From NCBI GenBank assembly GCA_025458165.1, contig JALOTB010000035.1, forward strand, positions 1 through 41,610: a stretch of 41,610 bases of DNA. The letters run 5' to 3'. The stretch is from Chromatiaceae bacterium (GTDB lineage Bacteria; Pseudomonadota; Gammaproteobacteria; Chromatiales; Chromatiaceae). Of this stretch, positions 33,286-41,610 are shown piece by piece (the stretch's first letter is position 1; every line of letters starts with the position of its first letter). A program made the translations under genes and the position numbers. The notes beneath the pieces are model-generated. The model did no database searches. It saw only the letters and a program-made list of their open reading frames with translations, and was not told where the DNA came from.

Positions 33286-33717
33286 TCAGTCGCGGTCGGT
33301 TGGCGGCAGGACCGGCGGGTGACCGGCGCGCTGGCGCAACCAGTTAACCGCCCTGAGCACGCCGGGCTGGCCCACGATCCGTTTTTCAAGCCGGTACTTG
33401 CCGGGGAAGTCGGTGAGCGTGAGACCGATCAGCAGGGTCAGCAGTCCCTGGCCGGGGAGCAAGAGCATGGCGAGCCCAGCGAGGATCAGGAGCACACCCA
33501 GGGTGTTCTTGACGATCACGATGCTGTGATGCACCAGCGGATGGCGCTCGTGGGCATAGTCGTGCGGGCGGTAGTCGTGGCTGAAATAGTCCGCCGGGAT
33601 GCGCACCACCAGGAAGGGCAGCAGCAGGATGGTGGCGAGCAGCGACACCACGCCGATCACGCCCAGCAGGCCGAGCAGGGTTCCGTTCTCGGTGATCCAG
33701 GCGAGGATGCCGTCCAC
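33286..33717 (-). CDS. PGPGW-type transmembrane protein
   Basis: This 143-residue protein has two to three helices (about 13-41 and 70-100) and the segment LLPGQGLLTLLIGLTLTDFPGK followed by a basic region, shared by the putative transmembrane PGPGW family (here PGQG replaces PGPG). Function is unknown. Start is GTG at 33717 with a strong GGGAGGGG site six bases upstream. The gene lies 88 bases downstream of the decarboxylase start, on the same strand, so it could be cotranscribed ahead of it. Confidence 0.78.
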   Translation of the reverse strand: MDGILAWITENGTLLGLLGVIGVVSLLATILLLPFLVVRIPADYFSHDYRPHDYAHERHPLVHHSIVIVKNTLGVLLILAGLAMLLLPGQGLLTLLIGLTLTDFPGKYRLEKRIVGQPGVLRAVNWLRQRAGHPPVLPPTDRD

Positions 33718-33923
33718 GCTCAGCCCCTCCCCTCGCGAGAACGCCCGCCGCGGGCGATCCGCGGCGGGCGGATCAGATTGCGCGTGACGGGCGGGATCGG
33801 GGTATCCATTGCTCCAGCGAAGGTTGCTTGGATGGAATGTTGGCTCGGCGGAGCGGAGTTACGGCACGCTTGCCGAAACCGGGCAACGGGCGCTCTGGTT
33901 TGGCGTGGGATCGGCCGGAGACC

Positions 33924-34190
33924 TCAGCGGTTTGCTGAGTCGCCCGGCAACGCGTCGTCCGGCCGTGGTGGCTCGGTCCCTGCCTTGCCGAGCACGCGAT
34001 CGAACTCCGTAAGATTGGCACGCCGAGCCCGCTCTCGGAAATAGGCCTCCGTCCGCAGCGCGGCGGCCTTCTCGGCGACGGCGACGTTGATGAACTGGTT
34101 GATCGTCGTGTTCTCTTCCGCCGCGATGCGCTTGACCTCTTCTAGCAGCGATTTCTGGAGCCGCAGCGCATAGTTGCTGGTCGTTGTCAT
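33924..34190 (-). CDS. Ribbon-helix-helix type antitoxin
   Basis: This 88-residue protein begins MTTTSNYALRLQKSLLEEVKRIAAEENTTINQFIN, the Arc/MetJ/HicB-like ribbon-helix-helix DNA-binding fold, followed by VAVAEKAAALRTEAYFRERA. It is the second gene of the pair, its ATG overlapping the stop of the PIN toxin gene by four bases. It should bind and neutralise the toxin and repress the operon. Confidence 0.85.
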   Translation of the reverse strand: MTTTSNYALRLQKSLLEEVKRIAAEENTTINQFINVAVAEKAAALRTEAYFRERARRANLTEFDRVLGKAGTEPPRPDDALPGDSANR

Positions 34191-34606
34191 CTTAACCTCC
34201 GAATGATGTCGGCGGGCCGCTCGACGTCGATCCCAAAGCGCCGAGCGGCTGGCAGGAAATCCCGCTGGTTGAAGGTCACAATCGCGTCGGCCTGACCATT
34301 GACAGCCGCCTCAAGGACCATCTCGTCGTTGGGGTCCCGCAGCAGCGGGCGCCAGAGAAAATGCGGCACGACCGGAGTGACCAGTAGCGCGAGACCATCG
34401 AGAAAGACGCCGATCTCGCTCGCATCGAGACCCGAGGCCGCCAAGTTATCGGGTCGGGTCAGCACCGCCTCGTACTCGACGAACATGCCGATGGTCGCGA
34501 CCGCCTTCACGCGCCCGCCGCGGAGCTCCTGGAGCAAACGACGCGAAGCCCCGCGCGAGCTTCGCACCGCCGCAACAACCACGTCGGTGTCGAGCACCAG
34601 GATCAT
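34187..34606 (-). CDS. PIN-domain toxin (COG1569 type)
   Basis: This 139-residue protein starts MILVLDTDVVVAAVRSSRGASRRLL with an early Asp pair, and has RDPNDEMVLEAAVNGQADAIVTFNQRDF, the signature of the putative toxin PIN family TIGR00305/COG1569. It would act as a metal-dependent RNase. The ATG at 34606 is favoured over longer in-frame starts because it gives the family N-terminus. The toxin gene precedes its antitoxin, the reverse of the usual order but common in this family. It is divergent from polA. Confidence 0.87.
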   Translation of the reverse strand: MILVLDTDVVVAAVRSSRGASRRLLQELRGGRVKAVATIGMFVEYEAVLTRPDNLAASGLDASEIGVFLDGLALLVTPVVPHFLWRPLLRDPNDEMVLEAAVNGQADAIVTFNQRDFLPAARRFGIDVERPADIIRRLR

Positions 34607-34818
34607 ATCGCCGATGATACTGCAACTGGCTGGGAGGACACACCTCCCCGCCGAGGGTATCAAGGTGCCACCAACGGCTGGTTCTCCGCCAGGGTTGCAG
34701 CCGGGAAGATGCCAAAGCGGCACGACGGATTGCGCCGCCCTGGTGCTTCGGCGGCCGCGGTGCGCCGCCTGGGACCCCATGCTAAGGTGCCGGCTCCCCG
34801 CAGCGAGAACGAGCGCCC

Positions 34819-37341
34819 ATGGACAAGCCCTATCCCCTGATCCTGGTCGACGGATCGTCCTATCTCTTCCGCGCCTATCACGCCCTCCCCAAGCTCACCA
34901 ACTCCAAGGGCGAGCCGACGGGGGCGCTGGTCGGGGTGCTCAACATGCTGCGCAAGCTGATCGACGACTACCAGCCGGACTGCATGGCGGTGGTCTTCGA
35001 TGCCCCGGGCAAGACCTTCCGCGACGCCATCTACCCCGAGTACAAGGCGACCCGCCCGCCGACCCCTGATGAGCTGCGCGAGCAGATCGCACCCCTGCAG
35101 GCGGTGATCCGGGCGATGGGGCTCCCGCTCCTGGTGATCCCGGACGTCGAGGCCGACGATGTCATCGGGACGCTCGCGGTGCAGGCGGCCGAGCAGGGGA
35201 TGGCGACCCTGATCTCGACCGGCGACAAGGACATGGCCCAGCTCGTCAACGACCGCATCCACCTGATCAACACGATGAGCGACACCCTGCTCGACCGCGC
35301 GGGGGTGATCGAGAAGTTCGGCGTCCCGCCCGAGCGCATCGTCGACCTCCTGAGCCTGATGGGCGACAGCGTCGACAACGTCCCCGGCGTCGACAAGTGC
35401 GGCCCCAAGACCGCCGCCAAGTGGATCGGCGACTACGGCTCGCTCGACGGCGTGCTGGCCCACGCCGCGGAGATCAAGGGCAAGGTGGGAGAGAACCTGC
35501 GCGCGGTGGCCGACCGGCTCCCGCTCTCGCGCGAGCTCACCACCATCAAGGTCGACGTCGCGCTCGACGTCGGCCCAACTGACCTGCGCCCCGACGAGCC
35601 GGACACCGAGGCCCTGCGCGGCTGGTATCAGCGCTTCGAGGCGCGTCGGCTGCTCGCGACCCTGGGCGAGGCGCCGGAGCCAACCGGCGAGGCGGCAGCG
35701 GCGCCGCTCGGCCGCAAGGCGAACTACGACCTGGTGCTCACCCGCGAGGCCCTGGAGGAGTGGCTCGCTCGGCTGGAGTCGGCCCCGCTCTTCGCCTTCG
35801 ACACCGAGACCACCAGCCTCGACTACATGCGCGCCGAGCTGGTCGGGCTCTCCTTTGCCACTGCGCCGGGCGAGGCGGCCTATGTCCCGGTCGCGCATAG
35901 CTATCCGGGCGCACCCGAGCAGCTCGACCGCGACTGGGTGCTGGAGCGGATGCGCCCGCTGCTGGAGGACCCCGAGCGCCCCAAGCTGGGGCAGAACCTC
36001 AAGTACGACATGAGCGTGATCGCGCGCCATGGGGTGGAGCTGCGCGGCATCGCCCACGACACCATGCTGGAGTCCTACGTGCTCGACAGCACCGCGACGC
36101 GTCACGACATGGACTCACTTGCCGAGCGCTACCTCGGCCATACCACCATCCATTTCGAGGACGTCGCCGGCAAGGGGGCCAAACAGATCGGATTCGACCA
36201 GGTCCCGCTGGAGTCCGCCGGGCCCTATGCCGCAGAGGACGCGGACGTCACCCTGCGCCTGCACCAGACGCTCTGGCCACGGTTGGAGGCGACGCCGAGC
36301 CTGGTGCGGCTCTACCGGGAGATCGAGCTCCCGCTGATCCCCGTCCTCTCGCGGATGGAGCGCGCCGGGGTGCACATCGACGCCGGGCTCCTCGCCCGCC
36401 AGAGCCAGGCGCTGGCCGAGCGCATTCACGCCCTGGAGCAGGAGGCCTTCAAGGTTGCTGGGCGGCGCTTCAACATGGGCTCGCCCAAGCAGATCGGCGA
36501 GATCTTCTTCGAGGAGCTCGGGCTTCCGGTGGTCGCCCGCACCCCCAAGGGCGCGCCCTCGACCTCGGAGGCGGTGCTGGAGAACCTCGCCGAGCAGGGC
36601 CACGAGCTGCCGCGGATCATCGTCGAGCACCGCGGGGTATCACCAGGCGGTGGCGGCCACCGGGCGGCTGTCGTCCTCGGACCCCAACCTGCAGAACATC
36701 CCGGTGCGTACCGAGGACGGGCGGCAGATCCGCCGCGCCTTCATCGCCGAGGAGGGGCGTCGCATCCTGGCGGCGGACTACTCGCAGATCGAGCTGCGCA
36801 TCATGGCGCACATCTCGGGCGACGAGCGCCTGCGCGCCGCCTTCGCCGCCGGGCTCGACATCCACCGCGCGACCGCCGGCAGCTCGGCATCGAGCGCGGG
36901 GCGGCCCAGGAGTACGTCGACCTCTATTTCGCGCGTTACCCGGGGGTCAAGGCGTTCATGGACCGCATCCGCGCCCAGGCGCGCCAGGACAAGTACGTCG
37001 AGACCCTGTTCGGACGCCGGCTGTATCTGACCGACATCGACCACAGCAACCAGGCGCGCCGCGCCGGGGCCGAGCGCACCGCGATCAACGCCCCCATGCA
37101 GGGGACGGCGGCCGACATCATCAAGCGCGCGATGATCGCGGTCGATGCCTGGATTCAACATGAGCGCCCGCCGGTGCGGATGATCATGCAGGTCCACGAC
37201 GAGCTGGTGTTGGAGGTCGCCGCGGAGGCGGTGGACGAGGCCAGCGACCGGGTGCGCGCCGCCATGGCCTCCGCCGCTGAGCTCGCGGTGCCACTGGTGG
37301 TCGACCTCGGCGTCGGGGCCAATTGGGACGAGGCCCACTGA
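34819..37341 (+). pseudogene. polA: DNA polymerase I with two internal deletions and a shifted segment
   Basis: The frame gives 840 residues instead of about 900-930. The 5'-nuclease domain (1-about 290, LILVDGSSYLFRAYHAL; GDKDMAQL; LMGDSVDNVPGV) and the 3'-exonuclease-like domain (FDTETTSL) are intact. After EHRG near 36636 about 25 codons are missing, and the next 240 bases (36639-36879) read correctly only in another frame, where [13 protein letters not shown] and motif [13 protein letters not shown] are visible. At about 36879 a second deletion removes about 35 codons, including the O-helix (K...FG..YG), and the original frame resumes with [16 protein letters not shown] through QVHDELVLEV to the end. 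As written the polymerase active site is destroyed. Real decay or assembly error. Confidence 0.9.
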
Positions 37342-37394
37342 GCATGTCCGGCGGGCGACCCCGATCGGCCTCGGACGCGATAACGGCCTTGGTT

Positions 37395-37421
37395 GAACTT
37401 TTTCCCGCCGCCGTGCTCTTA
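37395..37421 (+). promoter_or_regulatory. Sigma-E/AlgU-like promoter downstream of polA
   Basis: GAACTT (37395-37400) and TCTTA (37417-37421) are separated by 16 bases, close to the GAACTT-N16/17-TCTGA pattern of sigma-E-type sigma factors. A transcript would start near 37427 and end at the terminator at 37519-37552. Confidence 0.55.
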
Positions 37422-37426
37422 CTGTT

Positions 37427-37552
37427 CGAGCGTTGCGTGACGCGAGACCGCGCAGAATCCCCCTCCCGCGCGGTCTAACCCCCTCAGGCTGCCCCAGCCG
37501 GGGGGGATCTACCCCGGAAGCCCCGACCCCAGGGCCCCGGGGTTTCTTTTTG
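37427..37552 (+). ncRNA. Candidate small RNA, ErsA/Spot 42-like position after polA
   Basis: About 125 bases with three stems: AGACCGCGC/GCGCGGTCT (37445-37453 and 37468-37476) with a pyrimidine-rich loop AGAATCCCCCTCCC; a bulged stem CCCCC...GGCT/AGCC...GGGGG (37479-37506); and a terminator hairpin with TTTCTTTTT. It sits right after polA, the place of Spot 42 in enterics and of the sigma-22-dependent ErsA in Pseudomonas, and a sigma-E-like promoter precedes it. No sequence identity to Spot 42 is seen. The 5' end is inferred from the promoter. It might alternatively be an elaborate polA terminator region. Confidence 0.6.
37519..37552 (+). terminator. Intrinsic terminator of the candidate sRNA / polA
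   Basis: AGCCCCG (37519-37525) pairs with CGGGGTT (37538-37544), with an inner CCC/GGG pairing, followed by TCTTTTT. It is orientated to stop plus-strand transcription. Confidence 0.8.
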
Positions 37553-37835
37553 TGGGGCGCCGGCGGTGACGTCTTCGCCGCTGTTGTCGCGCTATTCCAA
37601 CCGGAAGCCCTCACCTGCCGTCCCCTCGGCAGGGACGCCGCCAGAGTACCAATGGCCGACTGGGGGCTGCGAGATCAGCCTTTCCCGAATCATCGATCGG
37701 CATCTCGGACTGGTCCGACCCGAGTCGATCAGAAAAAATGCGTGCTTCGTCACAACGTTGTCATACGAACTGAACTAAACGGTCAGATTGAGCGCCTAAC
37801 ATTGGTCTGATCGAGGAGTGAGGGAGCCGATCCAG

Positions 37836-38186
37836 ATGAGCGTAGAGCGTCGTTACAGCGCCCGGTACCCGGTCGACCTGCCGGTCGACATCCGCTACCG
37901 CAAACGGCGGTTCTATTCCGCCCGGGCCTGCAATCTGTCCACCGACGGCATGTACCTGCAGGTCCAGGCGCTGACCCTGCCCACCGGCACCCTGGTGGAG
38001 CTGGAGCTGGTATGCGAGGGCAGCGGCTGGTTGGTCCCGGCCGTGGTCGTTCACCACGATGCCTCCGGCGTCGGCGTGATGTTCCGCGACCCCCAGCCGG
38101 AGCTGTTCCAGGCCCTGACCCACCCCCGGGCGCAGGTCCCGCCCCGACAGCGCGACGCGCTGCGCGATCCGCTCCGGACGCTCTGA
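37836..38186 (+). CDS. PilZ domain protein
   Basis: This 116-residue protein has the c-di-GMP-binding signature: ERRYSARYPVDLPV (RxxxR type) at the start and NLSTDGMYLQ (D/NxSxxG) about 25 residues later, followed by the beta-barrel. It probably senses c-di-GMP. ATG at 37836 is chosen with AGGGAG ten bases upstream; a GTG at 37818 is less likely because no ribosome-binding site fits. It is alone, convergent with the TRAP transporter genes. Confidence 0.9.
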   Translation: MSVERRYSARYPVDLPVDIRYRKRRFYSARACNLSTDGMYLQVQALTLPTGTLVELELVCEGSGWLVPAVVVHHDASGVGVMFRDPQPELFQALTHPRAQVPPRQRDALRDPLRTL

Positions 38187-38196
38187 GCCCCTATCC

Positions 38197-38215
38197 GGCC
38201 CGCCAAGCGCGGGCC
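38197..38215. terminator. GC-rich hairpin between convergent genes
   Basis: GGCCCGC-CAAGC-GCGGGCC is a perfect seven-pair stem in the 36-base gap between the PilZ gene and dctM. There is no strong T-tract, so it is a plausible but weak bidirectional terminator. Confidence 0.45.
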
Positions 38216-38222
38216 TTGCGCC

Positions 38223-39605
38223 TCAACCGTAGACCTGACCCGGCAGCCAGGTCGCGAGCCCCGGCCAGAGCGCGAGGGTACCCAGCATCAAGAGCTGGAT
38301 GAGGATGAAGGGCACCACCCCGCGGTAGATCTGCACGGTCTTGACCTCCGGCGGCGCCACCCCGCGCAGGTAGAACAGGGCGAACCCGAAGGGCGGGGTG
38401 AGGAAAGACGTCTGCAGGTTGATGGCCATCATCACCCCCAGCCAGACCGGGTCCAGGCCCATGGCGAGCAGCACCGGGGCGACGATCGGGACCACCACGA
38501 AGGTGATCTCGATGAAGTCGAGGATGAACCCGAGCAGGAACATGACCAGCATCACCAGCGCGACGGCGGTGACCATCCCGCCGGGCAGGCCGGTGAGGAG
38601 CTCCTCGACCAGCTCGTCGCCGCCGAAGCCGCGGAACACCAACGAGAAGATCGCCGCCCCGATAAAGATCAGAAAGACCATGCTGGTCACCAGCGTGGTC
38701 TGACGCACCACCTCGCGCAGGGTCTTGAGCCTCAACTGGCGGCGAACCGCGGCGAGCAGGATCGCGCCCATGGCCCCCACCGAGGCCGCCTCGGTCGGCG
38801 TCGCCAGGCCCCCGAGGATCGAGCCAAGGACGGCGACGATGAGCACGAGCGGCGGCACCAGCACCAGGATCACCCGCCGCCAGAGCACCGCGACGGGGAT
38901 GGTGCGCTCAGTCGCTGGGATGGCGGGCACCGCCTGGGGCCGCAGCCAGGCGACCCCGATTAGGTAGAGCACGTAGAGTGCGACCAGCACTAGCCCCGGG
39001 ATCAGCGCCCCGACGAATAGATCGCCGACGGAGACCGTCTCCGGCGAGAAGATCCCCATGTCGAGCTGCGCCTGCTGGTAGGCCCCGGAGAGGACGTCGC
39101 CGAGGAGCACCAACACGATCGAGGGCGGGATGATCTGCCCCAGGGTGCCCGAGGCGCAGATGGTGCCCGCGGCCACGGCGGGGTCGTAGTTTCGCCGCAG
39201 CATGGTGGGCAGCGAGAGCAGCCCCATGGTCACCACCGTCGCGCCGACGATCCCGGTGCTCGCCGCGAGCAGCATCCCCACCACGGTGACCGAGATCCCC
39301 AAGCCCCCGCGCAGTGGGCCGAAGAGCATCGCCATGGTATCGAGCAGGCTCTCGGCCACCCGGGAGCGCTCTAACATCACCCCCATGAAGACGAAGAGTG
39401 GGACCGCGATCAGGGTCTCGTTGGTCATGACCCCGTAGATCCGGTTGGGCAGCGCCGCGAGAAAGGCCGGGTCGAAGAGACCCATTGCCTCGCCCAGGAA
39501 GGCGAAGGCGAGCGCGGTGCCGCCGAGCGCCAAGGCGACCGGGTAGCCGAGCAGCAGCACCAGCCCCACGGCGAGGAACAACAAGAACGGCATCGCCTCA
39601 GCCAT
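38223..39605 (-). CDS. dctM: TRAP transporter large permease subunit, DctM type
   Basis: This 460-residue protein has about 12 hydrophobic helices with PLFVFMGVMLERS and GTLGQIIPPSIVLVLLGD, typical of the DctM subunit of tripartite ATP-independent periplasmic transporters. It carries dicarboxylates or other organic acids with Na+ or H+ using a DctP binding protein. Its start overlaps the end of dctQ by eight bases. The DctP gene is not seen within the window, so the substrate cannot be inferred. Confidence 0.93.
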   Translation of the reverse strand: MAEAMPFLLFLAVGLVLLLGYPVALALGGTALAFAFLGEAMGLFDPAFLAALPNRIYGVMTNETLIAVPLFVFMGVMLERSRVAESLLDTMAMLFGPLRGGLGISVTVVGMLLAASTGIVGATVVTMGLLSLPTMLRRNYDPAVAAGTICASGTLGQIIPPSIVLVLLGDVLSGAYQQAQLDMGIFSPETVSVGDLFVGALIPGLVLVALYVLYLIGVAWLRPQAVPAIPATERTIPVAVLWRRVILVLVPPLVLIVAVLGSILGGLATPTEAASVGAMGAILLAAVRRQLRLKTLREVVRQTTLVTSMVFLIFIGAAIFSLVFRGFGGDELVEELLTGLPGGMVTAVALVMLVMFLLGFILDFIEITFVVVPIVAPVLLAMGLDPVWLGVMMAINLQTSFLTPPFGFALFYLRGVAPPEVKTVQIYRGVVPFILIQLLMLGTLALWPGLATWLPGQVYG

Positions 39606-40167
39606 CGCCCCGCTCCGGCTCGGGGAGCGCCGAGGCGACGCCCGCCAGGTAGAGCCCGTTGCGCACGGCGAGCGCCAGTCCCTGCAGCAGCAGCAGGGCC
39701 GGCATGAGCAGGATCAGCGTCTTCAAGAGATAGACGCCGTGGATCCCGCCCGCCTCGCGCGATCCCTCCTGAATTGCCCAGGCATCGGTCACATAGCCCC
39801 AGGAGGCCCAGGCGATGAAAGCGGCGACCGGGAACAGCAGGAACAGCGTCCCGGCGAGATCGATCAGCGCCCGCCGGCGGCGTGGGAGCTTCTGATAGAA
39901 GATGTCGACGCGCACGTGTCCATCGCGCTGCAGGGTATAGGCCGCACCGAGCATGAAGAGCGCGGCATGCATGTAGGTGACCGACTCCTGCATGGCAATC
40001 CAGCCGAGATCGAAGGCATAGCGGAGGACCACCACCAGGAAGGTGATCAGCACCATGAGGATCGCGAGCCAGGCGACCGCGCGCCCGACCCAGGCGGTTA
40101 GGGTCTCCAGCGCGGCGCAGAGCGCGAGCAGCCGGCGGGCGGCGGGGGAGAGAGAGTCAGAGACCAA
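39598..40167 (-). CDS. dctQ: TRAP transporter small permease subunit, DctQ type
   Basis: This 189-residue protein has four helices and the DGHVRVDIFYQKLPRRRR segment typical of DctQ. It supports DctM in substrate transport. The TTG at 40167 is used because GGAGG lies eight bases upstream and no ATG or GTG precedes the first helix. It is the first visible gene of the dctQM pair. Confidence 0.9.
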   Translation of the reverse strand: MVSDSLSPAARRLLALCAALETLTAWVGRAVAWLAILMVLITFLVVVLRYAFDLGWIAMQESVTYMHAALFMLGAAYTLQRDGHVRVDIFYQKLPRRRRALIDLAGTLFLLFPVAAFIAWASWGYVTDAWAIQEGSREAGGIHGVYLLKTLILLMPALLLLQGLALAVRNGLYLAGVASALPEPERGDG

Positions 40168-40271
40168 GGTGCCAGCCTCCGGCCGCCGAGCGGTGCGTGC
40201 CGCGGCGATCCATGGCGGGTCGGAGCGTCACGGACGCTGCGGCCACCGGTTCGGCCTCGAGCTTGGGGTGA

Positions 40272-40601
40272 CTACCAGCTAAACAGCACCCACTGGGGGA
40301 TCGAGATGTTGCGCGGATCGGACTCCTGCGCATCGAGCATCCCGTCCCCGTTGAGATCGAGCAGGAAGTAGGGCGGGCCGACCTGCGGCTGGACCCGCAC
40401 CATGTAGAGTCGGCCGCGCACCCGGTACTCGTAGATCAGCTCCTGCCCGGTCTCGATGATCGTGACCTCGGGCTCGATGGTCTCGCCGCGGTAGCCGGCC
40501 TCGGGGAGCGGCGGGGGCTCGGGAAATCCGAGGGGCGGGGGTTGGCCCTGAGCGGCGGTCGCGGCGATGAGCAGGGCGGCGGATAACAGGATCGGTTTCA
40601 T
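40272..40601 (-). CDS. DUF2782 family secreted protein
   Basis: This 109-residue protein has a signal peptide (MKPILLSAALLIAATAAQG, about 1-19) and then VTIIETGQELIYEYRVRGRLYMVRVQPQVGPPYFLLDLNGDG (shown as the family core), typical of DUF2782. In many gammaproteobacteria this gene is near polA and thrB; polA is about 3 kb away here. Function is unknown, probably periplasmic. The ATG at 40601 gives the signal peptide; the longer frame upstream has none. Confidence 0.85.
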   Translation of the reverse strand: MKPILLSAALLIAATAAQGQPPPLGFPEPPPLPEAGYRGETIEPEVTIIETGQELIYEYRVRGRLYMVRVQPQVGPPYFLLDLNGDGMLDAQESDPRNISIPQWVLFSW

Positions 40602-40727
40602 CGGCTCACGACCTTGAGGCTGGTGTCGAGTTGGCCGCAGGCGCTGCTTTCGCATCAGGCGGCCAGCGACGGTCTTATGGTAGTCGCTGGCGTACGGAAT
40701 TTCCCGCCTTAGTTTCGTCCGCGACCA

Positions 40728-40755
40728 TTGCCCGCGCGCGCGCTTGCGGCATAAT
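40728..40755 (+). promoter_or_regulatory. Sigma-70 promoter for rep
   Basis: TTGCCC (40728-40733) and CATAAT (40750-40755) are separated by 16 bases, upstream of the rep ATG at 40789. Transcription would start near 40762, leaving a leader of about 27 bases. Confidence 0.55.
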
Positions 40756-40788
40756 CGCGCGTCCCTTCCGCTGCCCCTCGCCCTCCCG

Positions 40789-41610
40789 ATGACCGACCTC
40801 AACCCGCGCCAGCTCGAGGCGGTCCGTTACCTCGGTGGTCCGCTCCTGGTCCTCGCCGGGGCCGGCTCCGGCAAGACGCGCGTGGTCACCCGCAAGATCG
40901 CCCACCTGGTGCGTGAGGCCGGGATCGCGCCCCGCCACATCGCCGCGGTGACCTTCACCAACAAGGCGGCGCGCGAGATGCGCGAGCGAGTCGGCCGCGA
41001 GCTCAAGGGCCGCGACCTGCGGGGGCTCACGATCTCGACCTTCCATACCCTGGGGCTCAACCTGCTGCGCCGCGAGCACGCCCGCGCCGGCTACCGCAGC
41101 GGCTTCTCGCTGTTCGATCCCGAGGACGGGGCGTCGGTGCTCAAGGAGCACCTGCGCAAGCTCGATCCGAACGGGGCCACCTCGCCGGCCGCGGTCCAGG
41201 CGCGCATCTCACGTTGGAAGAACGACCTCACCACGCCCGAACAGGCGGCGCGCCTGGCCGAGGACCCCTACGAGGCCCACCTCGCCGAGCTCTATGCGGC
41301 CTACGAGCGCAGCCTGCGCGCCTACAATGCCGTCGATTTCGATGACCTGATCGGGATCCCGGTGCGGCTGCTCGGGGAGCACGAGGACCTGCGCGAGACC
41401 TGGCAGGGCCGCATCCGCTACCTTCTGGTCGACGAGTACCAGGACACCAACGGCGCCCAGTACGAGCTGGTCCGGCTCCTGGTCGGCCCGCGCGGGGCCT
41501 TCACTGCAGTGGGCGACGACGACCAGTCGATCTACGCCTGGCGCGGGGCGCGCCCGGAGAACCTGGCACGGTTGCAGCAGGACTTCCCGGGACTCAAGGT
41601 GATCGCACTG
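40789..41610 (+). CDS. rep: ATP-dependent DNA helicase Rep (N-terminal part, cut by window end)
   Basis: The first 274 codons run off the right edge. The frame starts MTDLNPRQLEAVRYLGGPLL, with Walker A AGAGSGKTR (23-31), motif Ia FTNKAAREM, LLVDEYQDTN (motif II) and GDDDQSIYAWRGA (motif III), all of the UvrD/Rep superfamily 1. The sequence between motifs (ISTFHTLGLNLLRRE, SLFDPEDG) fits Rep better than UvrD. It unwinds DNA ahead of the fork and removes proteins. The gene is divergent from the DUF2782 gene. Confidence 0.93.
   Translation, partial: MTDLNPRQLEAVRYLGGPLLVLAGAGSGKTRVVTRKIAHLVREAGIAPRHIAAVTFTNKAAREMRERVGRELKGRDLRGLTISTFHTLGLNLLRREHARAGYRSGFSLFDPEDGASVLKEHLRKLDPNGATSPAAVQARISRWKNDLTTPEQAARLAEDPYEAHLAELYAAYERSLRAYNAVDFDDLIGIPVRLLGEHEDLRETWQGRIRYLLVDEYQDTNGAQYELVRLLVGPRGAFTAVGDDDQSIYAWRGARPENLARLQQDFPGLKVIAL

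Noticed and set aside
34660..36105. 481-codon open frame antisense to polA
   Set aside because: A GC-driven shadow of polA codons; it also runs into the polA/toxin promoter region.
1..41610. tRNA or rRNA genes
   Set aside because: I looked for tRNA-like GGTTCGAATCC arms with acceptor stems and for conserved rRNA stretches and found none.

Overview
The window is a GC-rich (roughly 70 %) chromosomal segment that looks like a purple sulfur bacterium (Gammaproteobacteria, Chromatiales/Chromatiaceae-like). The grounds are magnesium-chelatase genes bchI and bchD for bacteriochlorophyll synthesis, a PpsR/CrtJ-type palindrome upstream of bchI, a Gly/Tyr-rich secreted protein whose composition resembles sulfur-globule proteins, a SulP-type anion permease, and otherwise gammaproteobacterial housekeeping genes (rpmB-rpmG, mutM, rnk, corA, polA, a DUF2782 gene, rep). 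The organism is inferred from content; no rRNA or tRNA lies in the window.

Layout. 1-800: the 3' end of an IS5-like transposase, then rpmB-rpmG and a terminator. 800-4141 (minus): an acyl-CoA desaturase and a HyuA-type hydantoinase/oxoprolinase. 4142-7560: a patchy accessory zone with a Uma2 nuclease, a Phd/VapC pair, a duplicated scrap of the hydantoinase 5' end, tandem repeats, and DUF2442 with a truncated DUF4160. 7577-11066: a four-gene Gld-type ABC export operon. 11087-17094: a SulP permease with an unusual coiled-coil insert, a UspA-like protein, and a divergent histidine kinase / NtrC-type regulator. Between them I can read a sigma-54 promoter and three enhancer-like palindromes, so this block looks like one regulatory unit. 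17114-18769: mutM and a Gly-rich secreted protein. 19265-23424: bchD, bchI, a divergent one-helix small protein, and an alpha/beta hydrolase. 23767-28430: a GT-C glycosyltransferase, an NdvB-like GH17-GT2 beta-glucan synthase, and an unknown protein. 28679-34606: rnk, corA, an MFS exporter, a frameshifted PLP decarboxylase, a PGPGW membrane protein, and a PIN/RHH toxin-antitoxin pair. 34819-38186: polA with two internal deletions, a candidate small RNA in the polA-downstream position occupied by Spot 42 and ErsA in other gammaproteobacteria, and a PilZ protein. 38223-41610: a TRAP transporter dctQM pair, DUF2782 and the 5' part of rep.

The observations I rate highest are: (1) the candidate ErsA-like sRNA downstream of polA, with a sigma-E-like promoter, a C-rich loop and an intrinsic terminator; (2) the sigma-54 circuit driving the UspA-like/SulP genes, followed by a run of five adjacent hairpins in front of sulP; (3) a TGT-N12-ACA operator shared by bchI and a small membrane protein; (4) a REP-like palindrome inserted in frame in bchD; (5) polA and decarboxylase lesions that are either real gene decay or assembly errors. 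Everything is read by eye; family assignments come from motifs I can see, not from searches.
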